From Aurantimonas marina (GTDB taxonomy: Bacteria; Pseudomonadota; Alphaproteobacteria; Rhizobiales; Rhizobiaceae): a stretch of DNA of 64,000 nt. The position numbers were made by a program, and so were the translations under genes. Below are positions 42,130 through 50,915 of this stretch, piece by piece. The stretch covers positions 143,573-207,572 of the forward strand of contig NZ_JADDXW010000006.1 in NCBI RefSeq assembly GCF_017183135.1, in the 5' to 3' direction. Each line of letters starts with the position of its first letter. Within the stretch, counting starts at the first letter, position 1. Under the pieces are notes generated by a model. It was not told the DNA's origin. It searched no databases and saw only the letters and a list, made by a program, of their open reading frames with translations.

Positions 42130-42364
42130 TGGGGGCCTCCTCCCGGCCATTGTTGTAGGTGTGGGCGTTGACTCCGGCGACGTGGGCCTGCTCGCGTTGC
42201 AGGACGGCGACGACGAAAAGCACGGACGCCAGAAACAGCGTCAGCATCTCGCCGACGTCGGAGAGAAAGACTCTTCCACCCGACGTACCAATCACGATGT
42301 TGGCGACGAAGACCGCGAAAACGACCGCGGCCGCCGCGAGTGCTATGGAACCTGCCTTACGCAT
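42113..42364 (-). CDS. Small two-helix membrane protein heading the DHPS TRAP operon
   Basis: An 83-residue protein with two membrane segments (IALAAAAVVFAVFVANIVIG and MLTLFLASVLFVVAVLQ) and a short polar tail. A strong ribosome site (GGGAGGAAACG) precedes the ATG, and its end overlaps the start of the receptor gene by 17 bases, so it is almost certainly translated. It is the first gene after the LacI operators. I do not recognise a family with a known role; a stabiliser or extra subunit of the TRAP system is a guess from position. Confidence 0.75.
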   Translation of the reverse strand: MRKAGSIALAAAAVVFAVFVANIVIGTSGGRVFLSDVGEMLTLFLASVLFVVAVLQREQAHVAGVNAHTYNNGREEAPNVHNP

Positions 42365-42399
42365 CGTTTCCTCCCTGATCGGATGCGCCTATAACCGTG

Positions 42400-42413
42400 T
42401 GTAAACGCTTTCA
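42400..42413. promoter_or_regulatory. LacI-family operator half of a pair (site 1)
   Basis: TGTAAACGCTTTCA, a near-palindromic 14-mer of the classic LacI/GalR type with an ACGCT core, 36 bases before the first gene of the DHPS operon. Its centre lies 22 bases, two helical turns, from a second copy, so two repressor dimers could bind one DNA face. Confidence 0.65.
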
Positions 42414-42421
42414 TGACCTGA

Positions 42422-42435
42422 TGCAAGCGCTTACA
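42422..42435. promoter_or_regulatory. LacI-family operator half of a pair (site 2)
   Basis: TGCAAGCGCTTACA, a close match to the consensus TGTAAGCGCTTACA and to site 1. It lies 55 bases before the LacI gene start and probably serves both the regulator gene and the DHPS operon. Confidence 0.7.
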
Positions 42436-42490
42436 TATTGCGATTCTGGAATTTGGCACGATATTGCGGCGGCACAGGAGAGGAGTCGAG

Positions 42491-43528
42491 ATGAACGAGC
42501 GATCGGCGCCTACCCTGGCGGACGTGGCCCAGCATGCGGGCGTGTCGACGGCGACAGTCTCGCGCTGCCTCAATTCTCCTGAGCGGGTACTGCCCGAAAC
42601 CCGCCAACGCGTCATCCAGGCGGTGGAGCAACTCGGCTATACGCCGAATTTCGGTGGCTGGGCCCTCGCCTCCAACCGGACCAATACCGTCGGCGCGATC
42701 ATTCCCACCATGGAGAACGCCATCTTCGCACGCGGCCTGCAGGCGTTCCAGGAAGCCCTGGCAGCCGCCGGAGTCACCCTTCTCGTCGCCAGCACCGGCT
42801 ACGATCCCGATCGGGAGGCCGAACAGATAAAGGCCCTGGTCGGTCGGGGCGCCGACGGACTGTTGCTGATCGGCACGGCCCGTCCGCAGGCGACATACGA
42901 TTTTCTGCGCCAGCGCAGCGTGCCCTATGTCATCGCCTGGAGCCACCGGGCGAACGACGGCAACTGCTATGCCGGATTCGACAACCGGAACGCGGCGCGC
43001 GCGCTGGCCGAACGAGTCATCGGCTATGGTCATCGGGCGATCGCGATGATCGCCGGCGAGACGCAGGGGAACGATCGGGCGGCGGATCGGGTGGCCGGGG
43101 TGCGCGACGCCGTGACGGCGGCCGGCATGGACGCCGGAGCGACGTCGGTTGTCGAAGCGCCCTATTCGCTCGAGGAAGGCGGCGATGCCTTCGCGGCTCT
43201 CATGCGACGGAACAATCCGCCGAGCGCCGTGATCTGCGGCAACGACGTGCTGGCGGTTGGCGCGATGACAAAAGCCAGGGAAATCGGGCTTTCGATCCCG
43301 CGAGACGTGTCGATCGTCGGATTCGACGACATCGACCTGGCGCTCGTCGTCCAGCCGCAACTGACCACCGTCCATGTCCCCCACAGACGCATGGGAGAAG
43401 CGGCGGCGCGGCTGTTGCTCCAGCTCAGGGATGGCCATCCGAACGTGGAAAGCACCATCCTGGAGACGCATATCGTCGAGCGCGGATCACTCATTCGCTA
43501 TGCGAGGCAGCATAGGGAGGCGGTATGA
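42491..43528 (+). CDS. LacI-family transcriptional regulator
   Basis: A 345-residue repressor: LacI HTH and hinge (APTLADVAQHAGVSTATVSR, LGYTPNFGGWALASNRTNTV) then a periplasmic-binding-like ligand domain (AIIPTMENAIFARGLQAFQE, VSIVGFDDIDLALVVQPQLT). ATG chosen after GGAGAGGAGTCGAG. It is divergent from the DHPS TRAP-hps operon, with two LacI-type operators between them, so it is the likely DHPS-responsive repressor. It may also influence the oxidoreductase gene 110 bases downstream. Confidence 0.94.
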   Translation: MNERSAPTLADVAQHAGVSTATVSRCLNSPERVLPETRQRVIQAVEQLGYTPNFGGWALASNRTNTVGAIIPTMENAIFARGLQAFQEALAAAGVTLLVASTGYDPDREAEQIKALVGRGADGLLLIGTARPQATYDFLRQRSVPYVIAWSHRANDGNCYAGFDNRNAARALAERVIGYGHRAIAMIAGETQGNDRAADRVAGVRDAVTAAGMDAGATSVVEAPYSLEEGGDAFAALMRRNNPPSAVICGNDVLAVGAMTKAREIGLSIPRDVSIVGFDDIDLALVVQPQLTTVHVPHRRMGEAAARLLLQLRDGHPNVESTILETHIVERGSLIRYARQHREAV

Positions 43529-43638
43529 TCGGGAGTCGAATCAAGGCGGTAGAGCCGCATCGCAACATGCGGGGTGAAGCTTTCCGCTGAAACGTCCGCC
43601 TCGCCGCGCCTCGGCGGACGATGACAGGGAGAATGAGG

Positions 43639-44811
43639 ATGGTTTCATCGGCAGACCCGATGCCGGCGGCGCGGCCGATCCGGCTCGGCATGGTGGGTGG
43701 CGGTCAGGGCGCCTTCATCGGCGCGGTCCATCGCATTGCCGCCCGGCTCGACGGGGAATTTGAACTGGTGGCGGGCGCCTTCTCCTCCGACGCCGGGCGC
43801 GCGGCGTCCTCCGGCGCCGAGATCGGCATCGATCCGGCCCGCGCCTATGCGACTTTCCAGGCGATGGCCGAAGCGGAAGCCGGACGGACGGACGGCATCG
43901 AAGCCGTGGCGATCGTCACGCCCAACCATCTGCATTTCGCGCCCGCCAAGGCGTTTCTGGAAGCCGGCTTCCACGTGATTTGCGAAAAGCCGCTGACGGC
44001 GAAGCTCGAGGATGCGGTGGAGCTACAACGGGTCGTCGCGGCCTCGGGGCGCGTCTTCGTGCTGACCCACAATTACACCGGCTATCCGATGATCCGTCAG
44101 GCGCGGGAGATGGTCGCGGCCGGAGATCTCGGACCGATCCGGGTCGTCCAGGCCGAATACGCGCAGGATTGGCTAACCGAGGCAGCCGAAAAGGCAGGTT
44201 CCAAGCAGGCCGAGTGGCGGGTCGATCCGGAAAAGGCAGGCATCGGCGGCGCGCTGGGCGACATCGGCAGCCACGCCTTCAACCTGCTGACTTTCGTGAC
44301 GGGGCTGAAGCTCGATAGCGTCGCCGCCGATCTCTCAGTCTTTGTTCCCGGCCGCAGGCTCGACGACAACGACCATCTCATGCTGCGCTTTGGCGGCGGA
44401 GCGAAGGGCATGATGTGGGCGAGCCAAATCGCGCCCGGCCAGGAAAACGGCCTGCGCCTTCGCGTCTACGGCGAAAAAGGTGGGCTCGAATGGGCGCAGG
44501 AGAACCCGAACCAACTCTGGTTCACGCCCTTCGGCGAGCCGAAGCGGCTGATCACCCGCGGCGGAGCGACCGCCGTCCCGGCGGCCCAGCGCGTCACCCG
44601 CATTCCGGCCGGACATCCGGAAGGCTATCTGGAAGGCTTCGCCACGATCTATCGCGAAGCCGCCATCGCCATCCGGGCGGTTGCCGACGGTCGCACGATC
44701 CCGCCCGAGGTGACGTTCCCCACGGTCGAGGACGGGCTCGACGCCATGCGCTTCATCAACGCCGCCGTGCGTTCCTCCGCGAATGACAGCCGCTGGACCA
44801 AGCCGGGGTGA
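43639..44811 (+). CDS. Gfo/Idh/MocA-family oxidoreductase
   Basis: A 390-residue NAD(P)-dependent sugar or polyol dehydrogenase. Start ATG 43639 follows AGGGAGA; earlier in-frame ATGs have poorer sites. N-terminal Rossmann motif LGMVGGGQGAFIGAVHRIAA, the family signature VICEKPLTAKLEDAVELQ with its catalytic lysine, and GGALGDIGSHAFNLLTFV with the catalytic His in the C-terminal domain. It follows the LacI gene on the same strand, so it may share control with the DHPS genes, but its substrate is not evident; inositol- and glucose-fructose-type enzymes belong to the same family. Confidence 0.9.
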   Translation: MVSSADPMPAARPIRLGMVGGGQGAFIGAVHRIAARLDGEFELVAGAFSSDAGRAASSGAEIGIDPARAYATFQAMAEAEAGRTDGIEAVAIVTPNHLHFAPAKAFLEAGFHVICEKPLTAKLEDAVELQRVVAASGRVFVLTHNYTGYPMIRQAREMVAAGDLGPIRVVQAEYAQDWLTEAAEKAGSKQAEWRVDPEKAGIGGALGDIGSHAFNLLTFVTGLKLDSVAADLSVFVPGRRLDDNDHLMLRFGGGAKGMMWASQIAPGQENGLRLRVYGEKGGLEWAQENPNQLWFTPFGEPKRLITRGGATAVPAAQRVTRIPAGHPEGYLEGFATIYREAAIAIRAVADGRTIPPEVTFPTVEDGLDAMRFINAAVRSSANDSRWTKPG

Positions 44812-44828
44812 GAATTTCGCGAGGTTGA

Positions 44829-45524
44829 CTATGCGAGAGCCTTGGCGTCGGCGGAATCACGCGAGTCCGTCATGGTCTCCAGCAGCGTATTCCGCGCGGC
44901 CAGGATATGCGCCCCCATGACGGAAGTCGCCCATTCGGCGTCGCGCGAGGCGATGGCGCTGACCAGATCGCGGTGATCGGCGAGACTGCGTCCGAGGTCG
45001 CGCGGCTGAAATTTCGTGTAGCTGTGGATGAGAAAACCGATATCCATCAGCCGGTCGGCCGTGTCGCGCAGCGTCTGATTACCGGATATGTCGAGTATCC
45101 GGTGGTGCAGCTGCTTGTTCAAGGTTGACAGGATCTCCACAGCGTCCCGGTCGCCCGCCCGAGCCTCCATCTCGTCGCAGATGGCGGCGAGCTCGACGAC
45201 GTCCACATCGGTGCGAAGCGTCGCCGCAAGGCCGGCACCGGCGCTCTCCAATAGGGCGCGAACCGCGTAGACCTCGCTGACCTCGCGGTTCGTCCGACGG
45301 CGGACCACGGCGCCGGCATGCGGAATCATGTCGATGAACCCGTCCCCCGCGAGCTTGGCCAAAGCCGCACGGATCGGCGTTCGACTGACCCGAAAGCGCT
45401 CCGCCAGCACCTCCTCGGTCAGCCGCCCGCCATTCTCGTAGTCGCCATGGAGGATGGCCGCCCGCAACGCGGCGTAGACCCGGTCGGCACTGCGCTCGCT
45501 CGGCCCTTGCTTTTTCGATGCCAT
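44829..45524 (-). CDS. GntR-family regulator with FCD domain
   Basis: A 231-residue FCD-type repressor starting MASKKQGPSERSADRVYAAL. wHTH motif VLAERFRVSRTPIRAALAKL, then an FCD domain (LNKQLHHRILDISGNQTLRD, DHRDLVSAIASRD). It converges with the Gfo/Idh gene and is divergent from the PEP-mutase-type lyase gene. Two exact copies of TTGGATACAA lie in the divergent gap and are its likely operators; this would make it the regulator of the island 2 operon. Confidence 0.92.
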   Translation of the reverse strand: MASKKQGPSERSADRVYAALRAAILHGDYENGGRLTEEVLAERFRVSRTPIRAALAKLAGDGFIDMIPHAGAVVRRRTNREVSEVYAVRALLESAGAGLAATLRTDVDVVELAAICDEMEARAGDRDAVEILSTLNKQLHHRILDISGNQTLRDTADRLMDIGFLIHSYTKFQPRDLGRSLADHRDLVSAIASRDAEWATSVMGAHILAARNTLLETMTDSRDSADAKALA

Positions 45525-45562
45525 CGCTGCGCCCCTTGCGATGATGCCTGTTCTTCGCCGCA

Positions 45563-45572
45563 TTGGATACAA
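45563..45572. promoter_or_regulatory. Candidate FCD-GntR operator, copy 1
   Basis: TTGGATACAA, an imperfect palindrome resembling VanR/FCD-type sites (TTGTATACAA). An identical copy lies 52 bases away in the same divergent promoter region. Confidence 0.6.
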
Positions 45573-45614
45573 AATCTGATCAGTATCGTCAAACGTGCAT
45601 CCGATATTGACAGA

Positions 45615-45624
45615 TTGGATACAA
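45615..45624. promoter_or_regulatory. Candidate FCD-GntR operator, copy 2
   Basis: Second exact TTGGATACAA in the same orientation. A pair of identical 10-mers spaced about five helical turns apart suggests cooperative or looped binding by the FCD regulator encoded next door. Confidence 0.6.
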
Positions 45625-45743
45625 TTCGGCATTCCTCGTTGGGCGCTGGGAGGCGCGGCTCCGGGTGCACGCTCGAGCAACGACAGGCGATCATCGGCGA
45701 CCCGGGATGGTGCCCGGTCCTGAGAACGCGGGGAGGAGATCAC

Positions 45744-46601
45744 ATGGCCGATCCCGCCTTGAGAGCGGCTATCGCCCGCAAGGAGTTCGTCCTTGCGCCC
45801 GGCATCTACGATCTCATTTCGGCGCTCATCGCCGATCGCATGGGTTTTCCGGCTCTCTACGTCACCGGCTATGGCACGGTGGCGTCTTCGCTCGGGTTAC
45901 CGGACGCCGGCATCGCGACCTATTCGGACATGATCGGACGGATCGCGCAAATGGCGCGGATGACTGAGACCCCGATTATCGCCGATGCCGATACCGGCTA
46001 TGGCGGGCTACTGAATGTCCGGCACGCCGTGCGCGGCTACGAGGCAGCGGGCGTCAGCGCGATCCAGCTCGAAGATCAGGTGTTTCCGAAGAAGTGCGGC
46101 CACACGCCGACCCGGCAGGTGGTGCCGAGCGACGAGATGGTCCGCAAGATCCAGGTTGCCGTCGACAGCCGCCAGAACGACGATTTCCTGGTCATCGCCC
46201 GCACCGACGCCCGCACCGCGCATGGGCTGGACGAGGCCATCCGCCGCGCCGTCGCCTACGGCGAAGCCGGCGCGGATCTGATCTTCGCCGAGTCGCCGGA
46301 AAGCGTCGAGGAAATGGCGCGGATCGGCCGCGAGATCGAGCGACCGCTGATCGCCAACATGGTCAATGGCGGTCGGACGCCCTTGCTGCCGGCCGACGAG
46401 CTGCAGGCGCTCGGCTTTGCCGTCGCGATCCATCCGGCGGCCGGCTTTCTGTCCGCCGCCGCTGCGCTTCGGACAACCTATGCGGACCTCAAGGCGAACG
46501 GCATCAACACCAATCGCACCGAGCTCTACAGCTTCGCCGAATTCAACGAACTGATCGGCTTCGAGGACGTCTGGGCGTTCGACCGGCGTTATGGGGGTTA
46601 G
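45744..46601 (+). CDS. PEP mutase/isocitrate lyase-family C-C lyase
   Basis: A 285-residue enzyme of the isocitrate lyase/PEP mutase superfamily. Start after GGGGAGGAGATCAC. Motifs: GIYDLISALIADRMGFPALY, IADADTGYGGLLNVRHAVRG (Mg site), and QLEDQVFPKKCGH with the catalytic-loop cysteine that is typical of lyases (methylisocitrate, dimethylmalate) rather than phosphonate mutases. It probably splits a 2-hydroxy or 3-hydroxy dicarboxylic acid. It opens the island 2 operon with a CoA-transferase, TRAP transporter and HMG-CoA-lyase-type enzyme. Confidence 0.88.
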   Translation: MADPALRAAIARKEFVLAPGIYDLISALIADRMGFPALYVTGYGTVASSLGLPDAGIATYSDMIGRIAQMARMTETPIIADADTGYGGLLNVRHAVRGYEAAGVSAIQLEDQVFPKKCGHTPTRQVVPSDEMVRKIQVAVDSRQNDDFLVIARTDARTAHGLDEAIRRAVAYGEAGADLIFAESPESVEEMARIGREIERPLIANMVNGGRTPLLPADELQALGFAVAIHPAAGFLSAAAALRTTYADLKANGINTNRTELYSFAEFNELIGFEDVWAFDRRYGG

Positions 46602-46691
46602 CGGCATGGCGATGCCATCTGGTGGCAAGGCGCACGGTCCGGACGGACGAAGGAAGCGTCTCGTTTGAGCAGCACGGAGGAAACCGACCGC

Positions 46692-47885
46692 ATGGGTCCG
46701 TTGGAAGGTATTCGCGTCCTGGAGATGGGTCAGCTGATCGCAGGCCCGTTCTGCGGACAATTGCTGGCCGATTTCGGCGCTGAGGTCGTCAAGATCGAGC
46801 CGCCGAAGACCGGCGACGCCATGCGGCAATGGGGCCGGACGGACGCCGACGGCCACACGCTCTGGTGGCCGGTGATCGCCCGCAACAAGAAATCCCTCAC
46901 CCTGAACCTGCGCGACAAGCGAGCCCAGGACATCGTCAAGGCGCTGGTCGCCAAGACCGATATCCTGGTCGAGAATTTTCGCGCCGGCCGCATGGAGGAG
47001 TGGGGGCTGGGCTATGACGTCCTGTCCAAGATCAACCCCGGCCTGATCATGGTCCGCATCACCGGTTTCGGCCAGACCGGACCGTATAGCGACCGTGCCG
47101 GCTTCGCCTCGGTTTGCGAGGCGATGGGCGGCTTGCGCGAGATCAGCGGCTATCCGGACCGGCCGCCGGTGCGCATGGGCATTTCGCTCGGCGACACGCT
47201 GGCCGGCCAGAACGGTTTTCAGGGCGCTCTCCTGGCATTGCAGCACCGCAACAGCACGGGCGACGGGCAGATGGTGGATGCCTCCATCTACGAATCGGTG
47301 CTCTCGGTGATGGAAAGCCTGGTCTCCGAATATGACGGCGGCGGCCATATCCGCGAACGCTCCGGTAGCATCCTACCGGGTATCGCGCCGTCCAACGCCT
47401 ACCCGACGAAGGACGGCGGCACGATCATCATCGGCGCCAACCAGGACAGTCTGTTCCGCCGCCTGACCGCCCTCATGGGCCAGCCGGAACTCGCCGACGA
47501 CGAACGCTTTCGCGACCACCAAGCGCGCGGGCGTCATCAGGCGGAAATCGACGCCATCATCGGCGAATGGACGCAAACCAAGCCGGCGAACGAGCTGGTG
47601 GAAGAACTCGCGGCGGTGGCGGTCCCGGCCGGCCCGGCCTACCGGGCGAAGGACATGCTGGAGGATCGGCACTTTCAGGCGCGAAAATCCGTGACGCGCG
47701 TGGATGACGCGACACTCGGCCGCCCGATCGCCATGCAGAACGTGTTTCCGCGGCTGTCGGCCTCACCCGGAACGATCCGCCATACGGGCCCCGCCCTCGG
47801 CCAGGACACGACACAAGTGCTCGCGCAATGGCTCGGCTACAGCGACGACGAAATTGCTCGACTGGACGCCGACGGCGTCATTTGA
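46692..47885 (+). CDS. Class III CoA-transferase (CaiB/BaiF family), island 2
   Basis: A 397-residue enzyme: LEGIRVLEMGQLIAGPFCGQ, VVKIEPPKTGDAMRQWG, NPGLIMVRITGFGQTGPYSD. ATG 46692 follows GGAGGAAA by 9 bases; an in-frame TTG 9 codons earlier is possible. At the position where the island 1 paralogue has GFDLIAQ, this protein has GFASVCEAMGGLR, so the usual aspartate is not there; the nearby GDTLAG aspartate may substitute, as in a recognised subgroup. It would activate the imported acid for the HMG-CoA-lyase-type enzyme encoded at the end of the operon. Confidence 0.9.
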   Translation: MGPLEGIRVLEMGQLIAGPFCGQLLADFGAEVVKIEPPKTGDAMRQWGRTDADGHTLWWPVIARNKKSLTLNLRDKRAQDIVKALVAKTDILVENFRAGRMEEWGLGYDVLSKINPGLIMVRITGFGQTGPYSDRAGFASVCEAMGGLREISGYPDRPPVRMGISLGDTLAGQNGFQGALLALQHRNSTGDGQMVDASIYESVLSVMESLVSEYDGGGHIRERSGSILPGIAPSNAYPTKDGGTIIIGANQDSLFRRLTALMGQPELADDERFRDHQARGRHQAEIDAIIGEWTQTKPANELVEELAAVAVPAGPAYRAKDMLEDRHFQARKSVTRVDDATLGRPIAMQNVFPRLSASPGTIRHTGPALGQDTTQVLAQWLGYSDDEIARLDADGVI

Positions 47886-48034
47886 GCCTTGAACACGAGC
47901 GCAGCACGGACGCGCGGCGACATCCTGGGAGGGATGCAAGTGGCAGGAAAGACAGGCGGACCCGGCTGTGCCGGAGGGAAGGCCATGAACAGGGGCGACT
48001 TGCTTCACACCGCGCATGACGGAGACGCTCAGCG

Positions 48035-49333
48035 ATGATCGAACCTGTCATCGTGGTCGTCATCCTGCTGGCGCTCATCGCCATCGGAGCGCCAATCTTC
48101 CTGGCTTTGGGCGCGGCCGGTCTGACCGGCCTCTACATGGCACGCGGCTCGATGGCGTTCTTCTTCGGCCCGACCTCGCTGTTCGGCCAGTTGAACAGCT
48201 TCGAGTTGCTGGCGCTGCCCCTGTTCGTGCTGATGGGCAATTTCCTGGCGGCGACGCCGGTCGGCAAGAATCTCTTCCATGCGGCGGTGTTGTGGCTGCA
48301 ATGGCTGCGCGGCGGGCTTGCCATCGCGACCGTGGGCGCTTCGGCCGTGTTCGGCGCTGTCAGCGGCGTCTCGATCGCCGGCGTCGCCGCGGTCGGCTCG
48401 ATCGCCATTCCGCAAATGCTGGACCGCGGCTACAGCCGCTCGATCGCCGCCGGCAGCGTCGTCAGCTCCGGCGCGCTTGCGATGCTCATCCCGCCCAGCG
48501 TGCCTCTGATCATCTACGGCGCGGTCTCGAGCGTTTCGGTCGCCGACCTGTTCATCGGCGGTATCGTGCCGGGGGTCGCCCTCGCCTTGGCGATCTCGGT
48601 CTATCTCTACTTCCGCGTACTGCTCAACCCGGCGGAAGCCCCGCAAGGAGAACACGTCCATTACAGCTGGGGCGACCGGCTCCAGGCACTGGGCGGGATC
48701 TGGCACGCGGTGCTTTTGATCGCGGTCGTGCTCGGTACGATCTACTCCGGCATCGCCACACCGAGCGAAGCCGCGGCGTTCGGCGCCATCGGCGCCTTCG
48801 TCATCGCCGCCTTCATCTTCCGCTCGGTCGGCGTCAAGGGCACGATGCAGGTGCTCGGCTCCAGCGCGCGGATTTCCGGCGCCATTCTCCTGATCATGGG
48901 CTGCGCACGAATCTTCGGCGACTACCTCAACCTGGTCCGCGTCCCCGACGCGATCACTGGCCTGCTCGTCGGCACCGAGCTGCCGCCCGAGGTCATTCTC
49001 ATCCTGATCATGCTGGTGCTCGTCGGTCTCGGCATGCTCGTCGACGCGGTGTCGCTCATCGTCGTCACCACGCCAATCCTGCTGCCGCTGATCCAGACGC
49101 TCGGCTACGACCCGCTGTGGTTCGGAATCATCCTGGTGATGAATCTGGAGATCGCGGTGATCACGCCGCCGGTCGGCCTCAATCTCTACACGCTGAAGGC
49201 GGTCGCCCCGATGCTGCGCATCGAGGAGATCGTTCGCAGCGTCATTCCATTCGTCGCGGTGCAGTTCGTGATGCTCGTCATCTTCGTGCTGTTCCCGTCG
49301 ATCAGCCTCTGGCTGCCAAACCTGATGAAATAA
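48035..49333 (+). CDS. dctM: TRAP transporter large permease DctM (island 2)
   Basis: A 432-residue protein of the DctM family: LALPLFVLMGNFLAATPVGK, FGAVSGVSIAGVAAVGSIAI, PPSVPLIIYGAVSSVSVADL and LEIAVITPPVGLNLYTLKAV. It comes first in this transporter set (order M-P-Q rather than P-Q-M). It is separated from the CoA-transferase gene by 149 bases in which I see no gene. Confidence 0.94.
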   Translation: MIEPVIVVVILLALIAIGAPIFLALGAAGLTGLYMARGSMAFFFGPTSLFGQLNSFELLALPLFVLMGNFLAATPVGKNLFHAAVLWLQWLRGGLAIATVGASAVFGAVSGVSIAGVAAVGSIAIPQMLDRGYSRSIAAGSVVSSGALAMLIPPSVPLIIYGAVSSVSVADLFIGGIVPGVALALAISVYLYFRVLLNPAEAPQGEHVHYSWGDRLQALGGIWHAVLLIAVVLGTIYSGIATPSEAAAFGAIGAFVIAAFIFRSVGVKGTMQVLGSSARISGAILLIMGCARIFGDYLNLVRVPDAITGLLVGTELPPEVILILIMLVLVGLGMLVDAVSLIVVTTPILLPLIQTLGYDPLWFGIILVMNLEIAVITPPVGLNLYTLKAVAPMLRIEEIVRSVIPFVAVQFVMLVIFVLFPSISLWLPNLMK

Positions 49334-49352
49334 ACCCAAGGAGGAAAATCAC

Positions 49353-50393
49353 ATGACCATCGACAGACGCGGTTTCATGACAGCCACCGGAGCGCTGGCG
49401 CTCGGCTCGGCGCTTGGTCTTCACTCCAGCGCCGCCTACGCGGAAGCGCAAAAGCTCACCGGCGTCACCTACCTGCCGCCTTCCTATGCCGATCTGGCCT
49501 ATGGCAGCCAGGGCTTCGTCGACTTCGTCAACGAGAAACATGGCGATGTCGCCGCGATCGATTTCTACGATTCCGGCCGCCTGCTGTCGGCGGACGAACA
49601 GCTCCCGGCGCTGCGCTCGGGAACCATCGACTTCATGTTCCACACCACCTCCTACATCACCCGGTCGCTGCCGATCCTCGGCATCACCGGTCTGCCGGGC
49701 GTCGTCGGTGAACTTTACCAGAATCCCGACCGGCTCAAGCGCGGCTCGCCGCTGTTCCAGCTCGTCGAGGACGAGTTGAAGAAGAACGGGCTGACGGTCC
49801 TGAGTCTCGGCGGCGGCATCATGGAGCCGGAATATATCTGGAGCACGAAGGACTCGCCGATCCGCAGCCTCGGGGACATCGAAGGCAAGAAGCTACGCGT
49901 CGTTTCCTTCGAGGCGACCAAGGCGATCGAGGACTTCAGCGGCGCGGCCGTGCGCATCCCCTCCTCCGAGCTCTATCTTGCCATGCAGCGCGGCACCGTC
50001 GACGCGGCGGTCGCCAATATCTCCACGATCAACGGCCGCAAGATCCAAGAGCAGGCCGCCCAGGTCTACAAGCTGCCGGTCACCGCCTTCGGCATCGGCA
50101 TCTTCGTCCAGACCGATCGCTGGGAAGCGCTGAGCGAAGAGGTCCGCAACGCGATGATGGCCGGTGTCGAATGGTTCGACGAAAACAGCGCGCGGGTCGC
50201 CAATCAGGACTATTTCGAAGCGAAATACTGGCCGGCATTCCGCGAGGCGGGTCTTGAGGTCATCGAGCCCACCGAGGCGGAGCTCGAGCAGTTCCGCGAA
50301 GTCAGCGCGAACGTTCGCGAGGCCTGGATCGGGGAAGTCGGCGAGGAGGTCGGCAAGAAGGCGATCGATCTCGCAATGGATAAAGACGCTTAA
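49353..50393 (+). CDS. dctP: TRAP transporter solute-binding protein DctP (island 2), Tat-type signal
   Basis: A 346-residue receptor. The N-terminus MTIDRRGFMTATGALALGSA is a textbook twin-arginine signal (RRGFM). The mature part has DctP features: FYDSGRLLSADEQLPALRSG, GKKLRVVSFEATKAIEDFSG with the substrate-gripping arginine, and SELYLAMQRGTVDAAVANIS. AAGGAGGAAAATCAC precedes the ATG. It follows dctM by 19 bases and precedes dctQ by 12. Confidence 0.92.
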   Translation: MTIDRRGFMTATGALALGSALGLHSSAAYAEAQKLTGVTYLPPSYADLAYGSQGFVDFVNEKHGDVAAIDFYDSGRLLSADEQLPALRSGTIDFMFHTTSYITRSLPILGITGLPGVVGELYQNPDRLKRGSPLFQLVEDELKKNGLTVLSLGGGIMEPEYIWSTKDSPIRSLGDIEGKKLRVVSFEATKAIEDFSGAAVRIPSSELYLAMQRGTVDAAVANISTINGRKIQEQAAQVYKLPVTAFGIGIFVQTDRWEALSEEVRNAMMAGVEWFDENSARVANQDYFEAKYWPAFREAGLEVIEPTEAELEQFREVSANVREAWIGEVGEEVGKKAIDLAMDKDA

Positions 50394-50405
50394 AGGACCG
50401 AAACC

Positions 50406-50915
50406 ATGCTCGCCGTTCCGCTGAAACTGTTCGAGGCCTTCGCCCGGTTTCTCGAAATCATCGGTCAGGGCGTCCTCGCCTTCATGGCGCTGACGATCAC
50501 CTATGACGCCACGATGCGCTATCTGTTCGCGGCGCCGACCTCGTGGAGCCTGGAGATCAACTCGTTCCTTGTCGTCTACCTCGCGGTGATGACAGCGGCG
50601 GAGGTTCAGCGGCGCGGCGAGCATATCGGAATCACGCTTCTCGCCGATGGCCTGCGCCCCGGCGGGAGGTGGCCGGTGACCACCGTCGTCGGGGTGGTCG
50701 GCGCGGTGTTCTGCGCCATCATCACCTGGCGCGGCGGCCTGATGGCGTACGACGCATGGGCCTATGGGGAGCGCGTATCGAGCGCCTTCGGCACGCCGAT
50801 GTGGCTTGCCTACGCCATGCTGCCGATCGGATTTGGCACGCTTGGGCTGCAGTTCCTGATCAATATCGTGCGCGGCCCCGCGGCGACATCCTCGGAGACG
50901 ATGCCGCATGTCTGA
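50406..50915 (+). CDS. dctQ: TRAP transporter small permease DctQ (island 2)
   Basis: A 169-residue four-helix protein: ILGQG-type first helix (IIGQGVLAFMALTITYDATM), WSLEINSFLVVYLAVMTAAE with the conserved Trp and Glu, WPVTTVVGVVGAVFCAIITW, and MLPIGFGTLGLQFLINIV. It completes the TRAP set of island 2. Its end overlaps by 8 bases an open frame that leads into the HMG-CoA-lyase-type gene. Confidence 0.9.
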   Translation: MLAVPLKLFEAFARFLEIIGQGVLAFMALTITYDATMRYLFAAPTSWSLEINSFLVVYLAVMTAAEVQRRGEHIGITLLADGLRPGGRWPVTTVVGVVGAVFCAIITWRGGLMAYDAWAYGERVSSAFGTPMWLAYAMLPIGFGTLGLQFLINIVRGPAATSSETMPHV

